From positions 1 to 52,898 of the forward strand of contig NZ_NVOY01000025.1 of NCBI RefSeq assembly GCF_002551005.1: DNA of 52,898 bases, given 5' to 3'. Below are positions 1 through 7,837 of the stretch, piece by piece. The notes below the pieces were generated by a model. It ran no database searches and was not told the origin of the DNA. It saw only the letters and a program-made list of their open reading frames with translations. The translations under genes and the position numbers were made by a program. Every line of letters starts with the position of its first letter. The stretch's first letter is position 1. Origin of the DNA: Bacillus pseudomycoides (GTDB taxonomy: Bacteria; Bacillota; Bacilli; Bacillales; Bacillaceae_G).

Positions 1-1
1 C

Positions 2-193
2 CTTAACTTGATGGCTATGGCGGTAGTTGGAGACCGTTTATCTGATATAAACGCAGCTAAAGATAATGGTTTACTTGCAATTGGATGTAATTTTGATTTT
101 GCACAAGAAGAGGAGCTTGCTCAGGCTGATTTAGTGATAAATGACTTAGTGGAATTAAAAACAATATTGCCTAAAATGAAAATAGTTTACTAA
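2..193 (+). CDS. HAD-superfamily hydrolase, C-terminal part (cut by window edge)
   Basis: The reading frame is open to the left edge, so only the last ~63 codons are visible. The motif VVGDRLSDINAAKDNGLLAIG matches HAD motif IV, where the acidic residues (GDRLSD) help bind the catalytic Mg2+, followed by the usual 'A..NGL..IG' strand of phosphoglycolate phosphatase-like enzymes. The internal TTG and ATG codons at 8-13 are not credible starts because the catalytic core lies upstream. The substrate cannot be told from this end. The gene ends before a strong bidirectional hairpin and converges with rsgI. Confidence 0.75.
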   Translation, partial: LNLMAMAVVGDRLSDINAAKDNGLLAIGCNFDFAQEEELAQADLVINDLVELKTILPKMKIVY

Positions 194-225
194 ACTAGCT
201 GGCGCTTTAACTGAATAAGCGAAGT

Positions 226-271
226 AATAAATCAACGCTCAGAATGATAGATTTCTGAGCGTTGATTTATT
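226..271. terminator. Bidirectional intrinsic terminator
   Basis: A perfect 19-bp inverted repeat (226-244 with 253-271, 8-nt loop) has A-rich and T-rich flanks on both sides. It lies between the convergent HAD gene and rsgI and can serve both. Confidence 0.85.
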
Positions 272-334
272 ATTAGGTATGCGATTTATCCCGCATGAAC
301 GGAACTACTTCGTATACAATCCTATACCTTTTTA

Positions 335-1390
335 CTAATTATGTTTTCCGTTTCCTTTTTCTTCATGCTTTGAAGAATTTCCATGCTTATTTTCTTTTCG
401 TTGCTCTTTTTCATACTCTTGCTGTTCTTTTTTTTGGTCGTGATATTCTTTTTTTTGTTCTTTTCTTTGCTCTTGTTCCTCTTTTTTCTGTTCGTGATAT
501 TCTTTTTTCTGTTCTTTATCGTTGTTTTCTTCTCGATGGCCGTTATTTCTTTCCTGCGACGGCTGCTGTACGTGAGCTGGTTGCTGTTGTTCGTTTTCTT
601 CTTTCTGCTCAGTTCTTTCTTGTTGCTCAGAAGACGAGGAATTCGATGGTGAATCTGAATGAGACGATGAATCCGGCTGCGAATCTACTTCAGGAGGTTG
701 TTCCTCTTGTACTTGCGGCGCCGACGGGGAAACAGGTGATTTCTTTTTCTCATTTTCCTGTTTCAAATAAATCCCTGTGCTAACTCCTGCTTTTTGAGCA
801 TTCTCCCTCATCTGCATATTACTTTCCTGATATACGACTGTAACATGTTTTGCTTCATACTCGCTTTTTAACTCTTGAACAGTCTTTTGCAACTCTGGTT
901 CTAACGATTTGTCTTTTACAGCAGATGTTAACATAACTTGCTTGTCGCTCGTTAAGTATCCATCCTCTTTGCTTTGTTTGACAATTGCACGCACTACGTC
1001 TTGCAAAGGCTCATTTTTCCACCGTTTTAATTCTTTTAAAATGCGCTTGCCATCCTCATTGCAAGCTCGTAATTCCGTAACACGAAGATCCTTTGTCACA
1101 CTCGCCTCTATGCTTGGGTTAATATCGATAGAAACATAGGCAAGTGCTTGTTCTTCCGGCTGATTGAATAAAAACAAAAAGACACATAGAAAACAAGTAA
1201 AAATTAATGATGCCGGTTTTAATATAGAAGGAACTGAAAAAGACACTTGTCTCTTTTCTTGTTCAGGAAATACGATTTCCTGTCCGATCACATAAGAGTT
1301 CAACTTTTTCTTACAATTAATAAATTCTCCGTCCGGTGTCAACACAACTATGCTGCGTTTTTTTATATCCATCACAATCCCTTTATTCAT
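335..1390 (-). CDS. rsgI: RsgI-type membrane anti-sigma-I factor
   Basis: This is a 351-residue single-pass membrane protein. Residues 1-50 resemble the N-terminal RsgI domain that holds SigI in the cytoplasm. A transmembrane helix lies near 58-76. The extracellular part starts with AYVSIDINPSIE (84-95), whose Asn-Pro step is the conserved site of RsgI self-cleavage reported for this family. From about residue 200 the chain is low complexity, rich in Gln, Glu, Lys and His, with no recognisable carbohydrate-binding or enzyme domain, so what it senses is unclear. I chose the ATG at 1390 because GAGGTGG lies 8 nt upstream and MNKGIVMDIKK aligns with the start of B. subtilis RsgI. An in-frame GTG at 1402 and ATG at 1372 are alternatives. 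The start overlaps the end of sigI by 8 bp, so the pair is probably translationally coupled. Confidence 0.85.
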   Translation of the reverse strand: MNKGIVMDIKKRSIVVLTPDGEFINCKKKLNSYVIGQEIVFPEQEKRQVSFSVPSILKPASLIFTCFLCVFLFLFNQPEEQALAYVSIDINPSIEASVTKDLRVTELRACNEDGKRILKELKRWKNEPLQDVVRAIVKQSKEDGYLTSDKQVMLTSAVKDKSLEPELQKTVQELKSEYEAKHVTVVYQESNMQMRENAQKAGVSTGIYLKQENEKKKSPVSPSAPQVQEEQPPEVDSQPDSSSHSDSPSNSSSSEQQERTEQKEENEQQQPAHVQQPSQERNNGHREENNDKEQKKEYHEQKKEEQEQRKEQKKEYHDQKKEQQEYEKEQRKENKHGNSSKHEEKGNGKHN

Positions 1391-2105
1391 TCCCCTGCCC
1401 ACCTCTTATATATTCTTGAATGTATACGTAGTTGTTTACAAAAATAATGCACATTGCAATGATATATTTCCTATGCCGCTCCAGCGTTTTACGACTTGTT
1501 CTAACATGTGGTTCAATTTGTTTGAGAGGTAACTTTTTCTTTCGGAACAGCTCTTCTATCATTTTCTCTTCTTTTGTAATAATCATTGCAATTCCTATTA
1601 AATGCTCCCGCGTATCACGATGCTTCGGAGACTCTTTAGCAAGCTCAGCAAACGATATTTTAAATTCAGATAGCACGCCTTGAAAATGAAGAATTTCTTC
1701 CTTCCGGTTGCTGCTTTCCATCTCTTTCATATATTCAGTAAGGGCCGCTTGCATTTCCAATGTTTCCTCTTGCTGGTCTTCTTTTAAAAAGACGAGGTTA
1801 TGCCTAGACTCCTTACGTATGTAGTCAATTACATCTCTTTTTATAAGAAGTTCAGCAAACGAAAGAAAAGATTTCCCTTTTTTATATGAATATTGTTCAA
1901 TGGCTTGATGAAACGCAAACAGTCCAATGCTATATTCATCGTCCTGCTCCGTAATATAACGACGACAGACAGCCGAAATCGATTTTCGAATAAAAGGCCG
2001 ATATTGAGCAATAAAAGCTTCCTTATCTTCTTCATTTTTTTGTATCTTAAATACTACGTCTTCTATTGTCGATTTTTTTACGACTTTCATCAATAAACTT
2101 AACAC
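1383..2105 (-). CDS. sigI: RNA polymerase sigma factor SigI
   Basis: This 240-residue protein has the SigI layout: a sigma-70 region 2 (SIGLFAFHQAIEQYSYKKG, near residues 60-80) and a C-terminal region with a helix-turn-helix-like segment near 'LPLKQIEPHVRTSRKTLERHRKYI'-type residues at about 195-220. SigI serves heat and cell-wall stress in Bacillus and is held by the membrane protein RsgI. The GTG at 2105 is preceded by GGAGGAGAGG at good spacing, while the inner ATG at 2090 has no ribosome site, so I prefer the GTG. rsgI follows with an 8-bp overlap. No clear promoter is visible in the 40 bp between sigI and the terminator upstream, so it may rely on readthrough or on a promoter inside the upstream gene. 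Confidence 0.88.
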   Translation of the reverse strand: MLSLLMKVVKKSTIEDVVFKIQKNEEDKEAFIAQYRPFIRKSISAVCRRYITEQDDEYSIGLFAFHQAIEQYSYKKGKSFLSFAELLIKRDVIDYIRKESRHNLVFLKEDQQEETLEMQAALTEYMKEMESSNRKEEILHFQGVLSEFKISFAELAKESPKHRDTREHLIGIAMIITKEEKMIEELFRKKKLPLKQIEPHVRTSRKTLERHRKYIIAMCIIFVNNYVYIQEYIRGGQGNE

Positions 2106-2130
2106 AGGTAGTCCCTCTCCTCCCCTCTGC

Positions 2131-2164
2131 TAAAAATAGCAAAACGGTCACTAAAGAAGTGACC
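2131..2164 (-). terminator. Terminator between the DUF5667-like gene and sigI
   Basis: On the minus strand a 7-bp stem (GGTCACT/AGTGACC, 2146-2164) is followed by a T-rich run (GTTTTGCTATTTTT). The stem is short, so partial readthrough into sigI is plausible and would link the two units. Confidence 0.6.
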
Positions 2165-2192
2165 ATTTCACTACAGTATTTTCATACTTTTC

Positions 2193-3290
2193 TTAGTGCT
2201 TGTCTTCATGTTTCTCTCTATGTTTTTCCTCATGTTTTTCTTCACGCTTTTCTTGACCGACTTTTTTACCGTTCTCTTCATGATTTTCCTTTTGTTTGGA
2301 ATCCTCATGATTCTCATGAGAAACAGCAGCTTTATGTACTGGTTGCGCCGGTTGCGCTGGTTGTGCTGGTTGTGCTGGTTGTGCTGGTTGCGCTGGTTGT
2401 GCTGGTTGTGCTGGTTGTGCCGGTTGTGCTGGTTGCGCCGGCTGTGCTGGTTGTTCGGACTGCTCTACTTGTGATGGTTGTACGACTTTATTTGTGTCTT
2501 CCATTTTTTCAGAAGTTTCTTCTATATTTTGATCTACTGGCTTATTTTCCTGTGCAACAACATGCTTTTGCTTTTCTTGTACTTTTTCTATTTTAACAGC
2601 AATTCTTGCAAAACTCTTCTCTATATTTTTGGAAATTGCAGCTTTCGCCTTCGGATTTTTCACTTTATCAAGCGCTTTTGCTAATGCTTCGATATTGTGT
2701 CCAATATGTACTTTTACTTTTTCCGCTTCTGTTTTTTCTTTGTTAGCTGGCTTTTTTGTTTCTTCTTTCTTTGCGTCAGTAGTTTTTTCTACTTCTGTTT
2801 TCGTTTCGTCAGCTTGTTTTTCTGTTTCTTCTTTCTTTACATCAGCAGTCTTTTCTACTTCTGTTTTCGTTTCATCAGCTGGTTTTTCTGTTTCTTCTTT
2901 CTTTACATCAATAGTTTTTTCTACTTCTGTTTTCGTTTCTCCTGAAAGTTCATCCGCTTTTTCTAAGTTTTCAGCTGCTTTTTCTAATGTATTTTGTGTG
3001 AAATCATCTTTCCCCTTTTTCATTAACACATCCGCTTCAGCAATGCGTTCTGCCGCTTGTTCAGATAGTAGCTTTGCCTTGTCTAAATCATTGTTCGCAA
3101 GCGCCATTTTAATATCTTCCACCATCGTTTTTACAAAGTAAAAGAAATCTCCTTGCACTAAAGTCGGCTTTTCTGTCTCTGTTGTTTTTGCTGCATCTGT
3201 GTTGCTGCTAGCATACGCCGCCGTTCCCATTAAAAATGGGCTACATGCCATCATTGTTATCATAGTTCCTTTTAATAATATCTTCTTCAT
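2193..3290 (-). CDS. Secreted DUF5667-like protein with tandem repeats
   Basis: The start is the ATG at 3290, preceded by GGAGGAAAG; the longer frame to 3326 lacks a ribosome site and would precede the signal peptide. Residues 1-27 form a Sec signal peptide ending AYA. Residues ~45-110 ([30 protein letters not shown]) look like a DUF5667 helical domain. Three 22-residue Glu/Lys/Thr repeats follow, then a second helical block, then twelve Pro-Ala-Gln triplets and a Lys/Glu/His-rich tail. There is no LPXTG motif or transmembrane anchor, so it is probably secreted or bound to the wall by charge. The promoter region carries a sigma-I-like signature and the gene lies just upstream of sigI-rsgI, so it may belong to that regulon. 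Its function is unknown. Confidence 0.8.
   Translation of the reverse strand: MKKILLKGTMITMMACSPFLMGTAAYASSNTDAAKTTETEKPTLVQGDFFYFVKTMVEDIKMALANNDLDKAKLLSEQAAERIAEADVLMKKGKDDFTQNTLEKAAENLEKADELSGETKTEVEKTIDVKKEETEKPADETKTEVEKTADVKKEETEKQADETKTEVEKTTDAKKEETKKPANKEKTEAEKVKVHIGHNIEALAKALDKVKNPKAKAAISKNIEKSFARIAVKIEKVQEKQKHVVAQENKPVDQNIEETSEKMEDTNKVVQPSQVEQSEQPAQPAQPAQPAQPAQPAQPAQPAQPAQPAQPAQPAQPVHKAAVSHENHEDSKQKENHEENGKKVGQEKREEKHEEKHREKHEDKH
2343..2450 (-). repeat. Twelve 9-bp units encoding (Pro-Ala-Gln)12
   Basis: Twelve near-identical 9-bp units (GGTTGYGCY on the plus strand) run without a break and encode PAQ triplets. Such runs vary in copy number by slippage; the unit is a multiple of three, so length changes keep the frame. 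Confidence 0.9.
2742..2939 (-). repeat. Three 66-bp tandem repeats in the DUF5667-like gene
   Basis: Three adjacent 66-bp units encode [22 protein letters not shown]. They differ by only a few residues each and suggest recent in-frame duplication within a spacer-like, highly charged region. Confidence 0.88.
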
Positions 3291-3327
3291 CTTATCTTTC
3301 CTCCATTTGCTTTCTTTGCTATACATA

Positions 3328-3356
3328 TTCGGAGAGAAACTAAGTTTTAAGGGGGT
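3328..3356 (-). promoter_or_regulatory. Sigma-I-like promoter of the DUF5667-like gene
   Basis: On the minus strand ACCCCC (3351-3356) is followed after 19 bp by CGAA (3328-3331), about 38 bp before the ATG. SigI promoters in Bacillus are known for a C-rich -35 (ACCCCC) and a CGAA -10. The match is by eye, but the neighbouring gene is sigI itself. Confidence 0.6.
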
Positions 3357-3386
3357 TAGAAAAAATTTTTTATGAAAATTTCTCTT

Positions 3387-3878
3387 CTATTTTTCTATCA
3401 TCCGTAAACTTCTTACTATATAAAATATCATTGTACTAACTAATATGACGAGAAATACAACAACCGAAATTGTAGAAAATTCAACTTCTCTTTGCATTGC
3501 AATTTGTGCATTTTCCCAAGTACTATATACACCAAATGTAATAATCTCAATTTGTAACCACCCTAATAATGTGCGGGAATAAATAAATAATTGTTGTTTT
3601 TGCGCTTCTGTAACATGCGAAGGATAGTTAAATAAATGAGGAAAACGACTTAAAACATGAAATAATATATAGAATCCTAACCCAACAATCGGATGAATAA
3701 AAATATTCCCTTTCCCGCCAAATCCATCCGCTTCTCCATTCCATCCAAAATGAGTTGGAATCCTATTCGGTAAAGACGACCATATGAAGCCAATGTATAT
3801 AAGCATCACAACAATCCCAATAAGCGACAAACCGTCCAACCATCTTTCAAGAATTGTTCTTGGCGCAATCTTTTTCAT
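3387..3878 (-). CDS. DUF1648 (SdpI-like) membrane protein
   Basis: This 163-residue integral membrane protein has about four hydrophobic helices. Near residues 35-55 it contains LPNRIPTHFGWNGEADGFGGK, the signature of DUF1648, which is found in SdpI-type immunity proteins and many uncharacterised Bacillus membrane proteins. A GGGGGA ribosome site precedes the ATG. It is separate from the DUF5667-like gene, with ~97 bp and the sigma-I-like promoter between them. The exact role is unknown; the SdpI link is only by domain. Confidence 0.75.
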   Translation of the reverse strand: MKKIAPRTILERWLDGLSLIGIVVMLIYIGFIWSSLPNRIPTHFGWNGEADGFGGKGNIFIHPIVGLGFYILFHVLSRFPHLFNYPSHVTEAQKQQLFIYSRTLLGWLQIEIITFGVYSTWENAQIAMQREVEFSTISVVVFLVILVSTMIFYIVRSLRMIEK

Positions 3879-4128
3879 CTCTATCCCCCTGCTTTCATAT
3901 TATTTTTCATAGCTAAAAAAACAGTTTAGTAGATCAGATAATGAGAAGAAAATGTATTATAGCAGTATACAAATCAATACCGACAGCGACTAAAATTACC
4001 TGTCAATCTACATGTGTATTTTAACATAAATTTACAATTCATCTCCGATATTAGGTTACTTATTTTCATAAACAATCTTTTTTTCAAAATAAACAGCATA
4101 CACTAAAAATAAAAAAGAGGTGAAGAGC

Positions 4129-4344
4129 ATGCCTGCAATTGTTGACAGTATTGTCATTTCAAAATGTAACGGAAATGTAAATTTAGGAGACAAATACAAT
4201 GTAAATCCTCAATTCAATAATAAAGAATATCATGGTTCTGGATCATCAAATGCAGCAAGAGCACTGAAAATCTTTAATGGGGTAAGTAGCGCTAATGTAT
4301 TTGATAATGATCAATCTGATCAAGATATAAAATTCACACTATAA
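4129..4344 (+). CDS. GerPA/GerPF-type spore germination protein
   Basis: The ATG at 4129 follows AAAGAGGTG; the GTG at 4120 is part of that ribosome site. The 71-residue product begins MPAIVDSIVISKCNGNVNLGD, matching the conserved N-terminus of GerPA and GerPF (MPAIVGPIxI...GxxxFGD). These small proteins are made in the mother cell and help germinants pass the spore coat. Here it stands alone rather than in a six-gene gerP operon, so it is probably a paralog. A CATACACTA element at 4097-4105 fits the -10 of mother-cell sigma factors (SigE/SigK), although no good -35 is seen. Confidence 0.8.
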   Translation: MPAIVDSIVISKCNGNVNLGDKYNVNPQFNNKEYHGSGSSNAARALKIFNGVSSANVFDNDQSDQDIKFTL

Positions 4345-4430
4345 AAACCTTCTTTTTTTAGATGGTTGAGGACGTCTGTCCGCGCACAGAAACGGTCACG
4401 GACTTTTCCTGCCACATACTTGGTTAAAAA
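4345..4430 (+). repeat. Degenerate bcr1-like fragment
   Basis: The segment with 'cagaaacggtcacggac' followed by 'ttttcctgccacata' and 'ggttaaaa' matches the left and central part of the full copy at 31371-31527, with many substitutions. The right half is missing. Confidence 0.55.
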
Positions 4431-4440
4431 TATAACAAAA

Positions 4441-4488
4441 AAGAACAAGTAGCTTCCTAGTCTTTATACTAGAAAATCACTTGTTCTT
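4441..4488. terminator. Bidirectional terminator between gerP-like gene and yhfN
   Basis: AAGAACAAGT (4441-4450) pairs with ACTTGTTCTT (4479-4488), with an inner CTAG/CTAG pairing. T-rich tracts lie on both sides. Confidence 0.8.
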
Positions 4489-4515
4489 TTCCACTTTTAT
4501 CCTTGATCGTAACGA

Positions 4516-5772
4516 CTATTTCTTCTTATATTCCTCAAACGTGAGAATTCTTTCAAAAATTGGCGGATGCGTATACATGAACAATTTCACCAAAGCCGGC
4601 GGGTTCACTTGACTCAAGCTCGTCTTCGATAAATATTGAAATGTTTTAACTCCCGACTGATTATCCTTCGTCATATCTAATGCGTATTGATCGGCCGCTC
4701 TTTCTTCAATGCGCGATACGTAATTTGTGGCAGGACTTACCGCAAAGGACAGCATCGAAGATACGAGGAAAAATAATGGTAAAACTGAGAAACTAGCTAT
4801 TTTAGAAATATGCAGTGTATCGCCCCACTTACGAATACACGCTTGCATAATACGACTAATGAGGTACATACCAACGAAAGTTAAAACGATATAACTCCCA
4901 ACGCCCCAATATATATGTTTCATCACGTAATGACCCATTTCATGCGCCATAATAAATAATATCTCTTTATCTTTTAATTGCTCTAGCGTTGTATTCCATA
5001 AAACGATGCGAGAATTTGAGCCAATTCCCGTTACATATGCATTTAACGCATTTGTTTTCTTTGACATATCCACTTCATACACATGCTCTGCCGGAATCTT
5101 TGCTTTATCCGCTAATGTTAAAATCTTTTTCTCCAGCTCCTTATTATGCAGCGTCGAAAAATCATTGTATAGCGGATCAATGACTACTGGCTGAATGAAT
5201 GTTAAAAAGATTGTGAACGGAACGGAAAGAGCCCAGCCATACAGCCACCAACGTTTCGGATATTTTTTTATAAGCCACAGCAGCACAGTCACGATCAGAA
5301 ACATAAGCAAAAAATTGACCCAAAAATCAAGTACATGCTCCTTAATCCAACTTGCCGTTGATTGTGTAGAAATGCCGTAATCAACAGATACTTGATGACT
5401 AATCCATTGCAGCGGCAATGCGAGCACCGTTGTCACAAGCGACAAATAAAACAAATAAATCACAATTTGTAGTACGCGAAATTTCGTTGTATCTTTCGCC
5501 CATTTTTCAAATCGCTTCGATACACCGAAAATGAGGGCAAATAATAACACAATCCATTGCAGCGGCGTTGCTAAAAAAAATAATAAATTCTTTACCCGCG
5601 AGTAATCTTGACTAAGTGTCAATTCCCTTGCATTCATAAATGTTGCTGGATCTGCACTCGAGCCTTTATACATTTCCGGTATGATCTCATGATTCCATCC
5701 AAATAAGTACCAATATATAAATAATGCAAATAGAGCGTACAAAAAAAGGGTCCAACTCATCACTTTTCGCAT
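4516..5772 (-). CDS. yhfN: M48 family membrane zinc protease, YhfN/Ste24-like
   Basis: This 418-residue multi-pass membrane protein carries the zinc motif HEMGH at residues 277-281 and the third ligand region SRIEERAAD (353-361, ExxAD type), as in Ste24 CAAX proteases. At least five hydrophobic segments flank the domain and the active site faces the cytoplasmic side in known Ste24 enzymes. The length fits B. subtilis YhfN. In B. subtilis it lies near lcfB and lplJ; here the sulfate operon and others are inserted between. The ATG follows GAGGAG. The substrate is unknown in Bacillus. Confidence 0.88.
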   Translation of the reverse strand: MRKVMSWTLFLYALFALFIYWYLFGWNHEIIPEMYKGSSADPATFMNARELTLSQDYSRVKNLLFFLATPLQWIVLLFALIFGVSKRFEKWAKDTTKFRVLQIVIYLFYLSLVTTVLALPLQWISHQVSVDYGISTQSTASWIKEHVLDFWVNFLLMFLIVTVLLWLIKKYPKRWWLYGWALSVPFTIFLTFIQPVVIDPLYNDFSTLHNKELEKKILTLADKAKIPAEHVYEVDMSKKTNALNAYVTGIGSNSRIVLWNTTLEQLKDKEILFIMAHEMGHYVMKHIYWGVGSYIVLTFVGMYLISRIMQACIRKWGDTLHISKIASFSVLPLFFLVSSMLSFAVSPATNYVSRIEERAADQYALDMTKDNQSGVKTFQYLSKTSLSQVNPPALVKLFMYTHPPIFERILTFEEYKKK

Positions 5773-5926
5773 GATTTCTCCTCCTCATCGCTGCCTGTCT
5801 ATTAATATTGTAGTTCGTTCCTCGAAAAATAGAACAAGCTAATACATGAAATGTCATGTATTATTCACTCATTCCCTCCTTAGTTTTCAGATTTTTCTTA
5901 TAAAATAAAAATTGGGAGGGATTGGA

Positions 5927-6511
5927 ATGAAGAAGTTGTACATTACTTTTACGCTCGGACTTATTATCGCAACCTTGATTGGAATTTTTTATTTTACCGG
6001 TTACCAAAAAGCATCAGCGGAAATACCAAAGGGGATTGTTATGGAAGATATAAACGGAACATCAGTATCCTTTGATCAATTACCGAAAAAATTAAAATTA
6101 GTAGAGTTTATGTATACAAAATGTCCAGATATTTGTCCGATTACAACATACAAAATAAAACATTTACGAGATGAACTTGTAAAACAAAAAGTGTTCGGCA
6201 CAAAAATCGAATTTATTACGATTACCATTGATCCGAAATACGATACGAGAGAAATACTAGAATATTACTCCAAAACGTTTGATATGAAAGAAACAACAGG
6301 TTGGCACCTACTGCGCGGCGATGAGGAAGAAACGAAACAACTAGCCGAATCTTTCAACTTCCGCTACCGCGATCCTGGAAGCGGTCTTTACATTCATACT
6401 TCTAACTCTTACTTACTAGATGAAAATAATCGTTTAATTGAGGTATTCGGTATGGGAGAGCGCGGATTTGATAGTAAAGAAGTGTTAGAGAAAATTAAGA
6501 AGGCGATGTAA
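5927..6511 (+). CDS. ypmQ: SCO1/SenC copper chaperone, YpmQ-like
   Basis: The ATG at 5927 is preceded by GGGAGGG; the upstream TTG at 5912 overlaps that site. The 194-residue protein has an N-terminal membrane anchor (residues 5-25) and a thioredoxin fold outside the cell. The copper site is C66-PDI-C70 (CPDICP) with a conserved His at 157 (YIHTSNSYLL). SCO proteins deliver copper to the CuA centre of cytochrome c oxidase. It is monocistronic here, and its stop codon abuts a bcr1-like repeat. Confidence 0.9.
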   Translation: MKKLYITFTLGLIIATLIGIFYFTGYQKASAEIPKGIVMEDINGTSVSFDQLPKKLKLVEFMYTKCPDICPITTYKIKHLRDELVKQKVFGTKIEFITITIDPKYDTREILEYYSKTFDMKETTGWHLLRGDEEETKQLAESFNFRYRDPGSGLYIHTSNSYLLDENNRLIEVFGMGERGFDSKEVLEKIKKAM

Positions 6512-6638
6512 AACCCCATTCTTTTAGAGGGGCGAGAGCATCTGGCCTTGCATAGAAGCGTTCAGGGCCCTTTCCTACCACGTGCAAAGACAAGTGCATG
6601 TCATGTTTTATTCTGCATAACAGCGACTTGTATGTAAA
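6505..6638 (+). repeat. bcr1-like repeat, copy directly after ypmQ
   Basis: The sequence contains 'gcgagagcatctggcc', 'agaagcgttcagggcc', 'cctaccacgtgcaaag' and 'ttctgcataacagcgactt', in the same order as the full copy at 31371-31527. The centre has lost the 'aaaggagaaagcaag' part. Its left end overlaps the last codon and stop of ypmQ. Confidence 0.75.
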
Positions 6639-6656
6639 AAACAAAATAGTTTTATA

Positions 6657-6737
6657 CAAATAATACGATATCAGCGATTTTTTTAATATATCGACGCAAA
6701 TAGAACATTTATTGGCGACTTTTAGAATATATCGGCG
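6657..6737. repeat. Two-copy ~41-bp direct repeat
   Basis: Unit 1 (6657-6696) and unit 2 (6697-6737) both start CAAATA and end AATATATCG(A/G)CG, with about three quarters of positions shared. They lie just after the bcr1-like copy and have no coding potential. Confidence 0.7.
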
Positions 6738-6760
6738 TTTCGACATGAATGCGCAGGAAA

Positions 6761-6784
6761 AGACTGAGCTCAAAGGCTCAGTCT
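6761..6784. terminator. Terminator of the AraC-family gene
   Basis: AGACTGAGC (6761-6769) pairs with GCTCAGTCT (6776-6784); TTTTCC follows on the minus strand. Confidence 0.8.
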
Positions 6785-6793
6785 CTTTTCACT

Positions 6794-7699
6794 TTATTGT
6801 TTCTTCTGCACTGGCAGCCAAATCTCAAGTTGTACAAGATCGTGTTTATCGGCATGAGAGCGCTCATCGTATAATTCAAACTCGACAACGCCGGAGTGCT
6901 CGTATCCAGAATGCGGGAACCACTCTGTAAAGATTGCATTCCATGTTTGCTGAATCGATGGTACCATTTCTTCTTCAGGAACTTTTGGCGTTGTGAATAC
7001 AGCGTACGTTGCTTCAGGGAATGTGCGGCATGTTAGCTCACTTGATACACCATCAAAGCTCGTTACTTCCATCCCAATAATATACGTAATCTCCCCTGAT
7101 TCTAAATTAAAATCCGTACACATCCCTAACTCTACGAACTCATTCGTATGCTTACGGTTTGGAATGTTTTCCGACAAATTATTTTGCAAATAATTTTGCC
7201 ACATTGCTGGAATATCTTTTAGATTTTGTCCGTCTTTACCCGTTGTCTTCATTTCATACCCAATTACTTGAAAAGCTGGCTTTGTTTCTATACGAAATTC
7301 CATTTTGATTCCCCCTAAATACGGATTAAATTTTCGCTGCATCACATTTACCTTGGAATATAACGGCGTTCGAATCTCTTGCTTTCGATATTCACTCGGC
7401 GTCATATGAAACAGCTTTTTAAAGGCACGTGTGAACGTTTCATGAGATTGAAAACCGTGCTCTAGTGCAATATCTAGAATTTTTCCCTCTGTATGAGAAA
7501 GCTGATAAGCTGCCCGGGCGAGCCTTCTCTTTCGTACATACTCCATCACAGAGTCTCCTACGAGTGTTTGAAAGACGCGGTGGAAATGATACTCAGAAAA
7601 TCCTGCAATACGTGCAAGATTCGCTAACGTTTGCTTTTCCATCACATCTTCTTCAATAGAATCAATTACTTTTTGAATTTGTATTTCATAACATCCCAT
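6794..7699 (-). CDS. AraC-family regulator with GyrI-like effector domain
   Basis: The first ~105 residues of this 301-residue protein hold two helix-turn-helix units of the AraC type (LANLARIAGFSEYHFHRVFQ and ILDIALEHGFQSHETFTRAF, followed by PSEYRK). From ~135 on, the chain (FRIETKPAFQVIGYEMKTT...) is a GyrI-like/SHV small-molecule binding domain, as in Rob, BmrR and related drug-responsive activators. It probably senses a hydrophobic compound or toxin. It is a single gene with its own terminator and no adjacent efflux gene, so the target is not evident. Confidence 0.85.
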   Translation of the reverse strand: MGCYEIQIQKVIDSIEEDVMEKQTLANLARIAGFSEYHFHRVFQTLVGDSVMEYVRKRRLARAAYQLSHTEGKILDIALEHGFQSHETFTRAFKKLFHMTPSEYRKQEIRTPLYSKVNVMQRKFNPYLGGIKMEFRIETKPAFQVIGYEMKTTGKDGQNLKDIPAMWQNYLQNNLSENIPNRKHTNEFVELGMCTDFNLESGEITYIIGMEVTSFDGVSSELTCRTFPEATYAVFTTPKVPEEEMVPSIQQTWNAIFTEWFPHSGYEHSGVVEFELYDERSHADKHDLVQLEIWLPVQKKQ

Positions 7700-7805
7700 C
7701 TTTGTTCACCTGCCTTATATGTATTATGATAAAGGGAACGTGCGTTTTCTTCTTGACGTTTTTTGCTTTTGTTTTACAAAATATCACCAAATCAAATATA
7801 TGTAA

Positions 7806-7830
7806 GAAAGCTGCCTCATCAGCAGCTTTC
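7806..7830 (-). terminator. Terminator of the ATP-grasp gene
   Basis: GAAAGCTGC (7806-7814) pairs with GCAGCTTTC (7822-7830), followed on the minus strand by TTACATATATTTG. It lies 8 bp after the ATP-grasp stop codon. Confidence 0.8.
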
Positions 7831-7837
7831 TCCCTAT

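Noticed and set aside
295-783. Long plus-strand frames opposite rsgI
   Set aside because: They mirror the low-complexity Gln/Glu/Lys tail of RsgI, have no ribosome sites, and encode unlikely Phe/Leu-rich chains.
2066-3141. Plus-strand frames opposite the DUF5667-like gene
   Set aside because: Shadows of the PAQ and Glu/Lys repeats, without start signals.
4068-4105. Full sigma-K promoter for the GerP-like gene
   Set aside because: The -10 (CATACACTA) fits but no -35 lies at a workable distance, so only the -10 is mentioned.
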